Assembly: GCA_039029735.1 (NCBI GenBank)
Contig: JBCCFL010000025.1
Span: forward strand, 1 to 64,000
Origin: CADEDH01 sp039029735
Lineage (GTDB): Bacteria > Actinomycetota > Acidimicrobiia > Acidimicrobiales > SZUA-35
Reading direction: 5' to 3'
Length of the DNA: 64,000 nucleotides
Below, in pieces: positions 1 to 8,336 of this stretch (the first letter of the stretch is position 1; every line of letters begins with the position of its first letter). The translations under genes and the position numbers were made by a program. The notes below the pieces were generated by a model. It was not told the origin of the DNA. It did no database searches and worked only from the letters and a program-made list of their open reading frames with translations.

Positions 1-141
1 AACGCCGACATCGCTCGGGAGCTGTCGCTCAGCATCTTCACCGTCAAGAACCACGTGTCCCAGATCCTCACCAAACTCCAGGTGAAGAGCCGCACGCAGG
101 CCGCCGCAGTCATCTTGCGCACCATCGACCCGTCGGCCTGA
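1..141 (+). CDS. LuxR-family response regulator, C-terminal fragment
   Basis: The window opens inside a gene read in frame 1 that ends at TGA 139-141. The 46 visible residues are the end of a LuxR/GerE helix-turn-helix: IAREL, then TVKNHVSQILTKL as recognition helix, then VKSRTQAA. This is the usual C-terminus of NarL/FixJ-type response regulators or LuxR activators. The N-terminal sensing domain lies outside the window. It is followed at 156-171 by a small GC hairpin and then by the long transporter/sugar operon on the same strand, so it could regulate that operon, but nothing in the sequence proves this. Confidence 0.85.
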   Translation, partial: NADIARELSLSIFTVKNHVSQILTKLQVKSRTQAAAVILRTIDPSA

Positions 142-155
142 TACACCACCCCTCT

Positions 156-210
156 GCCCGCGGGAGCGGGTGGAACTAGTTCCTTCGCGCCGGTCCGATG
201 GGGCTGGACC
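156..210 (+). promoter_or_regulatory. Inter-operon region with hairpin and perfect 12-bp palindrome
   Basis: Between the LuxR stop and the first operon gene there are 169 bases. They hold a 6-bp hairpin (156-161 with 166-171, loop GGGA), which may be a weak terminator of the LuxR gene. Next comes a perfect palindrome GGAACTAGTTCC (172-183), and then GGTCC-N9-GGACC (192-196 and 206-210). The palindrome is the best candidate operator for the downstream operon. No convincing -35/-10 pair was identified. Confidence 0.35.
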
Positions 211-310
211 AAACGCTCCTTCGACCCTTCCGAGGCTGTGAACGGGATCTTTACTCTGCCTGAACCAGCCACTGGCTCACGTCGAGTCGGCGGCACGACG
301 GGGGCGCAGG

Positions 311-1099
311 GTGCGGACGATCACCAACGACGAGGATCAGCTGTGGGTTGATGTCGAAGGCACCGGGGCGCCGGTGCTGCTCGTGCACGGCCTCGGTGGC
401 ACCTCGACCGTCTTCGAGCCCCTGACCGAACGGCTCAGTGGCCGATCGACGGTGCTGCGGTTCGATCTTCGCGGTCACGGTCGCAGCAGTACGACCTCTC
501 GGCCTTCGATCGGGGCCTGGGCCGACGATCTCGATTGGCTGCTCGACTCCATCCCGACCGCAAGCGCCGACTTCGTCGGCATTGGCCTCGGCGCCCTCGT
601 GCTCGAGCACTACGTGGCCACCAGGCCGGATCGGGTGCGCCGGCTGGTGCTGGTCAATCCGCTCCACGGGCTCGACGAGCATCACCGAGCCCGCTACAAG
701 AACCGAGCCGAGGCGGTACGGGCCAACGGGTTGCGGGTGCTGCTCGACCTCGCCGACGAGGAGTTCGGCGCCAACCCCGAGACATCGCCAACGATTCTGA
801 GGGCGCTGCGCCGCGAGCTCCTCCTGGCTCAGGACCCCGAGCAGTACGCATCGGCCTGCGAGGTGATCGCCTCGGCCCACACCAGCGATCTCCACCGGAC
901 CGACGCCCCGACCCTCGTGCTCGCTGGCAGCGACGCCACAGAGTCGCTCAGCTGTGCCCGCACCGTGGCAGAGCGGATCGCCACCGCCGAACTCGTCGAG
1001 CTCGGTGGCCTGGCCGACTGGCCGACGATCGAGCAGCCCACCCGGCTCACCGACCGGATCGAGGCGTTCCTCGATCCGCCCCTGGATGGGGCGGCCTGA
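311..1099 (+). CDS. Alpha/beta-hydrolase-fold protein, likely catalytically degenerate
   Basis: This 262-residue protein has the fold markers of the alpha/beta-hydrolase family: the oxyanion-hole HG (VHGLGG, residues 25-30), FDLRGHGRS (51-59) and an acid-loop LAGSD (204-208). It uses a GTG start. The nucleophile elbow, normally GxSxG, reads G90-I-G92-L-G94, so glycine replaces the catalytic Ser. The catalytic His, expected before WPxIEQP, is replaced by Asp236 (LADWPTIEQP). Two of three triad members are therefore missing while the scaffold is intact, suggesting a binding or regulatory pseudoenzyme rather than a hydrolase. It is translationally coupled (TGA/ATG overlap) to the LivH permease gene, so it probably serves the transporter operon, perhaps in sensing or ligand binding. 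A simple decay product is possible, but the frame is open to the end. Confidence 0.8.
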   Translation: MRTITNDEDQLWVDVEGTGAPVLLVHGLGGTSTVFEPLTERLSGRSTVLRFDLRGHGRSSTTSRPSIGAWADDLDWLLDSIPTASADFVGIGLGALVLEHYVATRPDRVRRLVLVNPLHGLDEHHRARYKNRAEAVRANGLRVLLDLADEEFGANPETSPTILRALRRELLLAQDPEQYASACEVIASAHTSDLHRTDAPTLVLAGSDATESLSCARTVAERIATAELVELGGLADWPTIEQPTRLTDRIEAFLDPPLDGAA

Positions 1100-2148
1100 T
1101 GGCGACGACGAACGCCCACGCGATCCAACGCACGTCGCCCACGACGATCGTCGTGTGGGGGCTCTGCATCGCCGTTGCGCTGTGGGTGCTGGTGTTCGCT
1201 CGGGGCACATCGGCCGGCGCCGCCGTGCGCGAACCCGGCGAGTTCGTGGTCACCCTCCTCGACGGCCTGACGCTCGCCGGGCTGCTGTTCGTGGTGGCGT
1301 CGGGCTTCACGTTGATCTTCGGGCTGATGCGAACGGTGAACATGGCCCACGGCTCGCTCTTTCTGTTGTCGGCCTACGTCGCCATCGAGGTGCAGCAGCG
1401 CATGGTCGGCAAGAGCAACAACATCGTGCCCGAGGAGGTCTCGATCCTGGCCTGGGTGGTGCCGATGCTCGTCGGTGCCCTGACCGCGTCGCTGCTCGGC
1501 GTTGCCATGTACCTGGCCTTCCTTCGCTGGAACCAGGGCCAAGACCTGCGCCAGGCGCTGATCACGATCGGGGTGTCGATCGTCGTCGCCGATCAGCTCC
1601 TGGCGAACTTCGGAGGCCTGGCCCAACGCATGATCTGGCCGGGCTCGATCACGCACTTCTTCGAGATCCTGGGAGAGCGCTACGCCACAACGCGGCTGTT
1701 CATGCTCGCCGTCTCGATCGTGGTGGGGGCCGCCCTCTGGTTCTGGCTCAACCGCACCCGGATGGGCATGGTCATCCGGGCCGGGGTCGACGACCAGGAG
1801 ATGGTGCGAGCGCTCGGCATCAACGTGTCGGTCGCGTTCACCGTCACGTTCGTGGTCGGATCGTTCCTGGCCGGGCTCGGCGGGGCACTCGGCGCATCCT
1901 TCGCCGGTGCTGCGCCCGGCACCGACGGGAGCTGGCTGCTCAACGGCCTCGTGGTGGTGATCATCGGCGGGCTTGGCTCGATGAAGGGCGCGGCGGCCGG
2001 GTCGCTGCTGTTCGGGATGGTGCAGGCGTTCGCTCCGGCCTACCTGCCCACGCAGTACACCTTCTACGCCATCATCGTCACCTTCGTGCTCTTGGCCGCA
2101 GTTCTGGCCGTTCGGCCCAACGGTCTGTACGGGCGGGCGGAACGATGA
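1099..2148 (+). CDS. livH: Branched-chain amino acid-type ABC transporter permease (LivH family)
   Basis: The protein (349 residues) is an integral membrane permease of the HAAT family. It carries the LivH hallmarks: GLTLAGLLFVVASGFTLIFG near residue 55, NMAHGSLFLL, a long hydrophobic core, and near the C-terminus GLVVVIIGGLGSMKGAAAGSLLFG, the EAA-like loop contacting the ATPases. It ends RPNGLYG as many LivH/LivM proteins do. Its ATG overlaps the preceding stop by one base, and its own stop overlaps the LivM start (ATGA). In this operon the neighbours are sugar-type enzymes, so the substrate is probably not a branched-chain amino acid. HAAT systems are known to carry ureas, amides, aromatic acids and others. 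Confidence 0.92.
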   Translation: MATTNAHAIQRTSPTTIVVWGLCIAVALWVLVFARGTSAGAAVREPGEFVVTLLDGLTLAGLLFVVASGFTLIFGLMRTVNMAHGSLFLLSAYVAIEVQQRMVGKSNNIVPEEVSILAWVVPMLVGALTASLLGVAMYLAFLRWNQGQDLRQALITIGVSIVVADQLLANFGGLAQRMIWPGSITHFFEILGERYATTRLFMLAVSIVVGAALWFWLNRTRMGMVIRAGVDDQEMVRALGINVSVAFTVTFVVGSFLAGLGGALGASFAGAAPGTDGSWLLNGLVVVIIGGLGSMKGAAAGSLLFGMVQAFAPAYLPTQYTFYAIIVTFVLLAAVLAVRPNGLYGRAER

Positions 2149-3158
2149 CCGCACCGTCGGGACGAGTCGTCGCCGTGGTGGCCGTTGTGGCGGTCATGAT
2201 CGTGATGCCGGCGGTCGGCTCGGAGTTCTTCGTGACCTTCGTGCTCACCCGCACGCTGATTCTGGGGATCGCGGCGGCCACGATCGCGTTCCTGTCGGGC
2301 TATGGCGGGATGACGTCGATGGCCCAGCTGCTCATGTACGGCATCGCCGGGTTCATGATCGGCAACTTCTCGGTGTCGGAGGCGGGGTCGAAGGGGCTCA
2401 AGCTCGGCATCGATCCGTGGCTCTCCGTGATCGCAGCCCTGGCGATCACCACGGTGGTCGCCCTCCTGCTGGGCGCGATATCGAGTCGGACCACCGGCAT
2501 CTACTACCTGATGCTCACCTTCATCTTCGCCGTGATCGGGTTCTTCTTCTTCGGTCAGGTCACGACCTTCTCCGGGTTCGGCGGGATCACCGGCATCGAT
2601 CCGCCGGGCGTCTTCGCCGATCAGCCGCTGCGGCTCTACTACCTCGCCCTCGGCCTCAGCGTGGCCGCATACCTGGGCCTCGTCGCTCTGGTCCGAACCC
2701 CGTTCGGCCTGGCGCTCCAGGGCATACGCGACGAGCCCGTGCGGATGGCTGCACTCGGCTGGAACGTACCTCTCCATCGCACGCTCGCCTTCACCCTGAT
2801 GGGCGTCGTGGCCGGCGTTGCCGGCGTGCTGAACGTGTGGTGGAACGGCCAGATCGATCCGCAGTCGATCTCGATCGGGCCGACGATCGATCTCCTGATC
2901 ATCGCGGTGATCGGGGGGATGGCACGCGTCGAGGGGGCCTGGCTTGGTGCCTTCGTGTTCGTGGCCGCCAACAACTATCTGCGATCGATCCCCCTGATCG
3001 ACGCCGTCGGGATCACCGAGGCCCGCTTCAACACGGTGATCGGCGTGCTCGTGCTGCTGATCGTGGTGCTGTCGCCCGATGGCATCACCGGTCTGATCGA
3101 ACGCACTCGACGGGCGGCGACGCCGGCCGTCGACCCCGAGGCCGCGAGGTCGGCCTGA
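2145..3158 (+). CDS. livM: Branched-chain amino acid-type ABC transporter permease (LivM family)
   Basis: This is the second permease subunit (337 residues). It starts at ATG overlapping the LivH stop and forms the membrane channel with LivH. Seen features: multiple hydrophobic segments, LSGYGGMTSMAQ (the LivM Gly-rich N-terminal motif, where classical members have LxxGxAGxxSLGQ), TPFGLALQGIRDEPVRMAALGWNV (the conserved cytoplasmic loop) and a C-terminal VLLIVVLSPDGITGLIER. The usual alanine/tyrosine content of the LSLGH motif is changed to SMAQL, a modest deviation. There are 39 bases between its stop and the binding-protein start, the only real gap among the transporter genes apart from the 13 bases before livG. 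Confidence 0.9.
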   Translation: MTAPSGRVVAVVAVVAVMIVMPAVGSEFFVTFVLTRTLILGIAAATIAFLSGYGGMTSMAQLLMYGIAGFMIGNFSVSEAGSKGLKLGIDPWLSVIAALAITTVVALLLGAISSRTTGIYYLMLTFIFAVIGFFFFGQVTTFSGFGGITGIDPPGVFADQPLRLYYLALGLSVAAYLGLVALVRTPFGLALQGIRDEPVRMAALGWNVPLHRTLAFTLMGVVAGVAGVLNVWWNGQIDPQSISIGPTIDLLIIAVIGGMARVEGAWLGAFVFVAANNYLRSIPLIDAVGITEARFNTVIGVLVLLIVVLSPDGITGLIERTRRAATPAVDPEAARSA

Positions 3159-3197
3159 GGTGCTGACGCAATGCACAACAGTGGGAGGAAACAAGCA

Positions 3198-4745
3198 ATG
3201 AGCAACACGAGACACAGAACCTGGTGGAAGGCACTCGCGGTGCTCTTCGCCCTGACGTTGATCGCCGCCGCGTGTGGCAGTGACGACGATGGAGGCGATG
3301 ACGGCACCAACGGGGACGACACCGAGACGGAGAGTTCGGGCGACGAGACGTCGAACGACGACTCCTCCGACGAAGAAGCAGCAGGCGACGACGGGGGCGA
3401 GGAGGCCATGGCCGACGTCAACGGCGACGGCGTGCTTCAGGTCGGCATCATGGGTGAGTGCGAAGGTCCCTTCGGCGGCTTCCATGAAGACGTCGTCGGC
3501 GGCGCCTCGCTCGCCTTCATCGAGCGCGCAGGTGCCACCTCGAACTCGGCGACCTCAGCCCTCGACGGCTTCAGCGGCGCCTCGGTCGCCGGCGTCGACA
3601 TCGAACTCGTCGGCATCGGATGTGGCGACGACACCCCAGACACGGCGATCCAGGAGATCCGCCGGCTCATCGAGCAGGACGGCTCCGAGGTGATCCTCGG
3701 CCCGCTGTCGGGCGACGAGAGCATCGCCATGGCCAACTTCGCCAAGGACAACCCCCAGATCACGTTCATCAACGGCACCGCCGGGGCCCAGGAAACCACG
3801 CTTCAGATCCAGGCCGAGAACTACTTCAGGTTCAACGGCGACGGTGCGCAGTGGAACGCCGGTGTGGGCGACATTCTGCACAACACCGCCGGGTGGGACA
3901 CCGCCGTCGTCATCGCGGACGACTACAGCTTCGGGTGGACGTCGGCCGCTGGCTTCATTGCCGAGTTCTGCGCCGCCGGTGGCGATGTGGTGCAGCGAGT
4001 GTTCCCACCGCTGGGAACCACCGACTACTCGTCGTTCGTGGCCCAGCTGCCCGACCCCGACGAGGTCGACGGGTACTTCTGGGTGGTCGGTGGCACTGGC
4101 ACCCAGGCCAGCCTCGAAGCATTCGTCAACGCCAAGGGTGATCTGAACGGCGAGCAACACGCAGGCAACCTCTTCTTCAACCCCGGTCTGGCCACCGCGC
4201 TCGGCCCAGGTATCGCCGGCGCCTACGTCGGAGGATTCGCATCGCTTCCCGGTGACGTGACCTCCCCGGAGATCGAAGCCTACGTGGCCTCAGCCAACTC
4301 GGCCTGGGAGAGCCTGCCGGGTGCGCTGAGCGCCAACGAGCCAGCCGACCCGTCGGTCGCCCTGACCTTCGGCTTCGGGTACAGCTACTACGTGGCCGGT
4401 CTCGCCCTGATCGAGGGGATCGAGGCAAGCGGCGGCGACATCAGCCCCGCCGCGCTGCAGGCCGCCCTCGGCGGGTTGACCCTCGACGCCCCGTACGGCT
4501 CGATCACCCTCGACGAGAACCGTCAGGCCATCGTCGATGCGGCGGTGCAGCAGCTGGTGCTCGGCGACGACGGGGAGGTCGTGTCCCGCACCGTGGCCAT
4601 CGTGCCTGGCGTTGATCAGACCTTCGGCGGCGTGTTCAGCCCGGACACGCCTCCCCCGTCCCGTGACGACCCCGGATGCGCACAGGCCGACCTTCCCTGG
4701 ATCGGCAACGCCATCCCCGTCGTCGACGGCGTGCCCCAGAACTGA
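3198..4745 (+). CDS. HAAT-family ABC transporter substrate-binding lipoprotein
   Basis: The protein has 515 residues. The start ATG 3198 is chosen because GGAGGAA (3184-3190) lies 7 bases upstream; an in-frame ATG at 3171 lacks such a site. It has a signal peptide with lipobox ending LIAAAC (Cys26), then an acidic Asp/Glu/Thr/Ser-rich linker of about 45 residues, then a periplasmic-binding type I fold: LQVGIMGECEGPFGG, VILGPLSGDESIAMANFAK, FINGTAG, YFRFNGDGAQWNAG, AVVIADDYSFGW. This is the Peripla_BP_6 (LivK/amide-type) arrangement, so it should deliver ligand to LivHM. The ligand is unknown. The C-terminus carries a Pro-rich stretch and a lone Cys (DPGCAQAD), which may pair with other cysteines outside the cell. 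Confidence 0.9.
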   Translation: MSNTRHRTWWKALAVLFALTLIAAACGSDDDGGDDGTNGDDTETESSGDETSNDDSSDEEAAGDDGGEEAMADVNGDGVLQVGIMGECEGPFGGFHEDVVGGASLAFIERAGATSNSATSALDGFSGASVAGVDIELVGIGCGDDTPDTAIQEIRRLIEQDGSEVILGPLSGDESIAMANFAKDNPQITFINGTAGAQETTLQIQAENYFRFNGDGAQWNAGVGDILHNTAGWDTAVVIADDYSFGWTSAAGFIAEFCAAGGDVVQRVFPPLGTTDYSSFVAQLPDPDEVDGYFWVVGGTGTQASLEAFVNAKGDLNGEQHAGNLFFNPGLATALGPGIAGAYVGGFASLPGDVTSPEIEAYVASANSAWESLPGALSANEPADPSVALTFGFGYSYYVAGLALIEGIEASGGDISPAALQAALGGLTLDAPYGSITLDENRQAIVDAAVQQLVLGDDGEVVSRTVAIVPGVDQTFGGVFSPDTPPPSRDDPGCAQADLPWIGNAIPVVDGVPQN

Positions 4746-4758
4746 TCGGGGCGCCCAG

Positions 4759-5538
4759 ATGACCACCGAACGTCCTGACGCCGAGCAGATGATGAGCATG
4801 TCTCTCCTACAACTCACATCCGTTCGCGTCGCGTTCGGTGGCCTCCTCGCCCTGGCTGGCATCGATCTCGATGTCGGCCAGGGCGACCGGCTCGCCATCC
4901 TCGGTCCCAACGGTGCTGGCAAGACCACGCTGTTCAACGTGATCGCAGGCGACATCGTGGCAACCGCCGGCACCGTGACCATCAACGGTCGCGATGTCAC
5001 CACCGCACCGTCGCGCCACCGGCCGAGCCTGGGCGTGGCCCGGACCTACCAGAAGACGCGGCTGTTTCCCGGTCTGACGGTTGAGGAGAACCTGATGTTG
5101 GCCCGTGTGGGCAAGGTTGGCGGCCATCGTCGATTCCGGCGCGGGGGCCCGATTGCCGACGCACGAGCGCGGGCGGGCCACGTGGCCGAGCAGATCTGGC
5201 TCGCTGACGACCTGCACCGCCCGGTGGCCGATCTGTCGCATGGCCAACAGCGACAGCTCGAAGTCGGGATGGCGAGTATCACCGAACCCGATCTCCTGCT
5301 CCTCGACGAACCGGCATCGGGCCTGTCGCGGGGAGAACGCGAGCGCCTGGTGGAGTTCCTCGTCGATCTCGATCGCTCGGTCACTCTGATTCTGATCGAG
5401 CACGACATGGACGTGGCCCTCCGCGTCGCCGACCGGGTGATGGTCATGGCCGACGGCCGCACGGTGACCGAGGGAGACCCGACATCGATCCGCGAAGACG
5501 AGCGGGTGCACGAGATCTACCTCGGGACGCGATCATGA
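4759..5538 (+). CDS. livG: HAAT-family ABC transporter ATPase 1 (LivG)
   Basis: This cytoplasmic ATPase (259 residues) powers the importer with LivF. Visible motifs: Walker A GPNGAGKTT, Q-loop region ARTYQKTRLFPGLTVEEN, ABC signature LSHGQQRQLEVGMA, Walker B LLLLDEPASGLS and H-loop IEHDMDV. LivG proteins typically have the family insertion between Q-loop and signature, seen here as the RRFRRGG segment. The signature is LSHGQ rather than LSGGQ, which is common in LivG. Several in-frame ATGs follow the chosen start (4789, 4792, 4798); none has a clear ribosome-binding site, so the N-terminus may be up to 13 residues shorter. Its stop overlaps the LivF start. Confidence 0.9.
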   Translation: MTTERPDAEQMMSMSLLQLTSVRVAFGGLLALAGIDLDVGQGDRLAILGPNGAGKTTLFNVIAGDIVATAGTVTINGRDVTTAPSRHRPSLGVARTYQKTRLFPGLTVEENLMLARVGKVGGHRRFRRGGPIADARARAGHVAEQIWLADDLHRPVADLSHGQQRQLEVGMASITEPDLLLLDEPASGLSRGERERLVEFLVDLDRSVTLILIEHDMDVALRVADRVMVMADGRTVTEGDPTSIREDERVHEIYLGTRS

Positions 5539-6239
5539 CCACACTGCGAGTCGAGAACGTGATCGCCGGCTACGGCTCGTCGCGAGTGCTCGACGGGTTG
5601 TCGTTCCAGCTCGATGGCGACTCGGCGGTGATCATCGGCCGCAACGGCATGGGAAAGACAACGCTGTGCAAGGTGCTCATGGGCCTTCTGCCGGTCCAGA
5701 GCGGCTCCATCACGCTCGACGGCGTCGAGTTGGCGGGCGCCACGTCGCGACGCGTGGTCAAGGCCGGCGTCGCCTACGTGCCCCAGGGCCGCCGGCTGTT
5801 CCCGTCGCTCACGGTGGACGAGCACCTCGCCATGCTCGAGCCTGAGAGCCGAGGTAAGAAGTGGACCGCGGCCGAGGTCTACCGCCTGTTTCCCCGACTG
5901 GCTGAACGCAAGCGCAACGGAGGAGCCGAGCTGTCGGGGGGAGAGCAGCAGATGCTCGCCGTCGGCCGGGCTCTCCTGCTGAACACGCCGCTGATCGTGA
6001 TGGACGAGCCCTCGGAGGGTCTGGCCCCGCTGATCGTGGACCTGCTCATCGACACGATCCATCGGCTCATCGACGACGGCACCTCGGTGCTCGTGGTCGA
6101 ACAGAACCTCGGTGCGGCCACCGCCATGGCCGACCGGCAGCTGGTGATGGTGGCCGGGCGGATCGAGACCGAGATGGCTGCCAGCGCCCTGGCCGCCGAC
6201 ACTGAGGCTCAGCGCCGATACCTCGGCGTGGACACATGA
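5535..6239 (+). CDS. livF: HAAT-family ABC transporter ATPase 2 (LivF)
   Basis: The second ATPase (234 residues) has the normal LivF length. Motifs: Walker A GRNGMGKTT (the Met in GxNGxGKTT is typical of LivF), VPQGRRLFPSLTVDEHL, signature LSGGEQQMLAVGRALL, Walker B IVMDEPSEGLAP and H-loop VVEQNLG. The start overlaps the livG stop (ATGA), so the two ATPases are probably translated stoichiometrically. The gene runs directly into the UPF0261 gene, which ties the transporter to the enzymes that follow. Confidence 0.92.
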   Translation: MTTLRVENVIAGYGSSRVLDGLSFQLDGDSAVIIGRNGMGKTTLCKVLMGLLPVQSGSITLDGVELAGATSRRVVKAGVAYVPQGRRLFPSLTVDEHLAMLEPESRGKKWTAAEVYRLFPRLAERKRNGGAELSGGEQQMLAVGRALLLNTPLIVMDEPSEGLAPLIVDLLIDTIHRLIDDGTSVLVVEQNLGAATAMADRQLVMVAGRIETEMAASALAADTEAQRRYLGVDT

Positions 6240-6253
6240 GTCAGGAGCGGCCG

Positions 6254-7456
6254 ATGGCCAACGTGTACGTGGTCGGCACTGCCGACACCAAGGGCGACGA
6301 GATCCGCTACGTCGCCGGTCTGGTACGAGCAACCGGTGTGTCGTGCATCGTGATCGACGTCGGCACCTCACAGTCGGACCCACCGCCGGGCATCGACGTG
6401 ACGGCGACTGAGGTCGCCTCACATCACCGTGGCGGCGCCGACGCTGTCTGGTCGGACGATCGCGGCACGGCCGTGTCTGCCATGAGCGACGCCCTCGTTG
6501 CCTTCATGGCCACCCGCGCCGACGTGGCCGGTGTCGTCGGACTCGGCGGATCCGGCGGCACTGCCCTCATTTCGCCAGCACTCCGCTCACTGCCGGTGGG
6601 CGTGCCCAAGCTGATGGTCTCCACCGTGGCGTCCGGCGACGTGTCGCCCTACGTCGGCCCGGCCGACATCGCAATGATGTACTCGGTCACCGACGTGGCC
6701 GGTCTCAATCGGATCTCGAGGCGAGTGCTCGGCAACGCCGCCCACGCCATGGCCGGCATGGTGGCCAACACCGTGACCATGCCCGCCGACGACAAGCCGG
6801 CCATCGGGCTCTCGATGTTCGGAGTCACCACGCCGCTCGTCACCACGCTGGTGGACGAGCTGACCGCCATGTTCGATCCCCTGGTGTTCCACGCCACGGG
6901 CACGGGCGGCCGCTCGATGGAGAAACTCGTCGACTCGGGGATGATCGACGCCGTTCTCGACATGACCACCACCGAGATTGCCGACCACCTGGTGGGTGGG
7001 GTCTTCTCGGCTGGCCCGGATCGGCTCGGGGCGATCGCCCGTACTGGCGTGCCCTACGTGGGGAGCTGTGGCGCGCTCGACATGGTGAACTTCGGCGCCG
7101 AGGCCACCGTGCCGGATCGCTTCGGTGACCGGCTTCTCCACGTGCACAACGCCAACGTCACGTTGATGCGCACCACCCCCGAGGAGAACGAGCAGTTCGG
7201 TCGCTTCATCGCCGAGAAGCTCAACGCCTGCACTGGGCCGGTGCGGTTCCTGCTTCCTGAAGGGGGAGTGTCGCTGCTCGACGCACCCGGTCAGGCCTTC
7301 CACGATCCCGCCGCCGACGCTGCGCTGTTCGACACCATCGAGACCAATCTCATCCAGACGACCGACCGCATCGTTGAACGGGTGCCCTACAACGTCAATG
7401 ACCCCGAGTTCGCCAACGTTGTGCTCGAGCGGTTTCGTGACATCCACCCGCACTGA
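6254..7456 (+). CDS. UPF0261 / Tm-1-like ATP-binding domain protein
   Basis: The 400-residue product starts VYVVGTADTKGDEI, the signature N-terminus of the UPF0261 family, and contains GLGGSGGTALISPALR, LPVGVPKLMVST, the DIAMMYSVTDVAG segment, HATGTGGRSMEKL and a C-terminal FLLPEGGVSLLDAPG. Start 6254 is preferred because AGGAG lies at 6243-6247; an ATG at 6236 overlapping the livF stop is in frame and would add six residues. In plants and fungi this domain is the N-terminal half of the Tm-1 protein (the tomato Tm-1 version inhibits tobamovirus RNA replication), fused to a TIM-barrel half. In bacteria the halves are separate neighbours, exactly as here with the next gene. The biochemical role in bacteria is, to my knowledge, not established; the context suggests small-molecule catabolism. 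Confidence 0.88.
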   Translation: MANVYVVGTADTKGDEIRYVAGLVRATGVSCIVIDVGTSQSDPPPGIDVTATEVASHHRGGADAVWSDDRGTAVSAMSDALVAFMATRADVAGVVGLGGSGGTALISPALRSLPVGVPKLMVSTVASGDVSPYVGPADIAMMYSVTDVAGLNRISRRVLGNAAHAMAGMVANTVTMPADDKPAIGLSMFGVTTPLVTTLVDELTAMFDPLVFHATGTGGRSMEKLVDSGMIDAVLDMTTTEIADHLVGGVFSAGPDRLGAIARTGVPYVGSCGALDMVNFGAEATVPDRFGDRLLHVHNANVTLMRTTPEENEQFGRFIAEKLNACTGPVRFLLPEGGVSLLDAPGQAFHDPAADAALFDTIETNLIQTTDRIVERVPYNVNDPEFANVVLERFRDIHPH

Positions 7457-7479
7457 CCCTGATCGTCTGGAGATCCACC

Positions 7480-8310
7480 ATGCCTCGCCCGACTCGAACC
7501 GAACTGCTCGCTCACTTCCGCCACATGGTCGACGCCCGAATCCCGATCGTCGGTGGTGGCGCCGGCACGGGCCTGTCGGCCAAGTGGGAGGAGGCCGGAG
7601 GCATCGATCTGATCGTGATCTACAACTCGGGTCGGTACCGGATGGCCGGTCGAGGGTCGCTGGCCGGACTCCTGGCCTACGGCAACGCCAACGAGATCGT
7701 CGTTGACATGGCCTCGGAGGTGCTGCCGGTGGTCACCCGCACACCGGTGCTCGCTGGTGTCAACGGCACCGATCCCTTCGTCGACATGCCCTTCTTCCTG
7801 AGCGAGCTCAAGCGCATGGGATTCGCCGGGATCCAGAACTTCCCGACGGTTGGCCTCATCGACGGCGTGTTCCGGCAGAACCTCGAGGAGACCGGCATGA
7901 GCTACTCGCTCGAGGTCGACTGTGTCGCCGAGGCGCATCGCCAGGATCTGTTGACCACGCCGTACGTGTTCAGCGAGGCCGATGCCGTAGCCATGACCGA
8001 GGCCGGCGCCGACATCGTGGTGTGCCATCTCGGCCTCACCACCGGTGGCAGCATCGGTGCCGAGACCGCCCTCACGCTGGATGACACGATCCCGAAGATC
8101 GAGGCCTGGGCCGCCGCCGCACGCGAGGTGCGCAACGACGTGATCGTGCTGGTGCACGGCGGCCCGATCGCGATGCCTGACGACGCCCAGTACGTGCTCC
8201 GCAACGCCCGCGGGGTACATGGGTTCTACGGCGCGTCGAGCATGGAACGCCTCCCCGTCGAGCAGGCCCTCAAACAACAGACCGAGGCCTTCAAGGCCAT
8301 CACCTTCTGA
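7480..8310 (+). CDS. PEP-hydrolase-like TIM-barrel protein (Tm-1 C-terminal half homologue)
   Basis: This protein of 276 residues matches the phosphoenolpyruvate-hydrolase-like/TIM-barrel signal-transduction family (PF09370). Visible segments: IPIVGGGAGTGLSAKWEEAGG, DLIVIYNSGRYRMAGRGSLAGLLAYGNAN, TPVLAGVNGTDPF, GFAGIQNFPTVGLIDG, and near the end VLVHGGPIAMPDDAQYVL and GFYGASSMERLPVE. Repeated Gly-rich loops at strand ends fit a phosphate-binding (beta/alpha)8 barrel. Together with the upstream UPF0261 gene it reconstitutes the two halves of eukaryotic Tm-1. The pair probably acts on one substrate or as a complex. Annotated 'PEP hydrolase' activity for this family is weakly supported, so the reaction should be regarded as unknown. 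Confidence 0.88.
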   Translation: MPRPTRTELLAHFRHMVDARIPIVGGGAGTGLSAKWEEAGGIDLIVIYNSGRYRMAGRGSLAGLLAYGNANEIVVDMASEVLPVVTRTPVLAGVNGTDPFVDMPFFLSELKRMGFAGIQNFPTVGLIDGVFRQNLEETGMSYSLEVDCVAEAHRQDLLTTPYVFSEADAVAMTEAGADIVVCHLGLTTGGSIGAETALTLDDTIPKIEAWAAAAREVRNDVIVLVHGGPIAMPDDAQYVLRNARGVHGFYGASSMERLPVEQALKQQTEAFKAITF

Positions 8311-8336
8311 TCAACACACACCGAATGGGAGACATC

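Noticed and set aside
7480..8310. Reading the TIM-barrel protein as a confirmed phosphoenolpyruvate hydrolase
   Set aside because: The family name rests on weak evidence; sequence shows only a phosphate-binding-type barrel.
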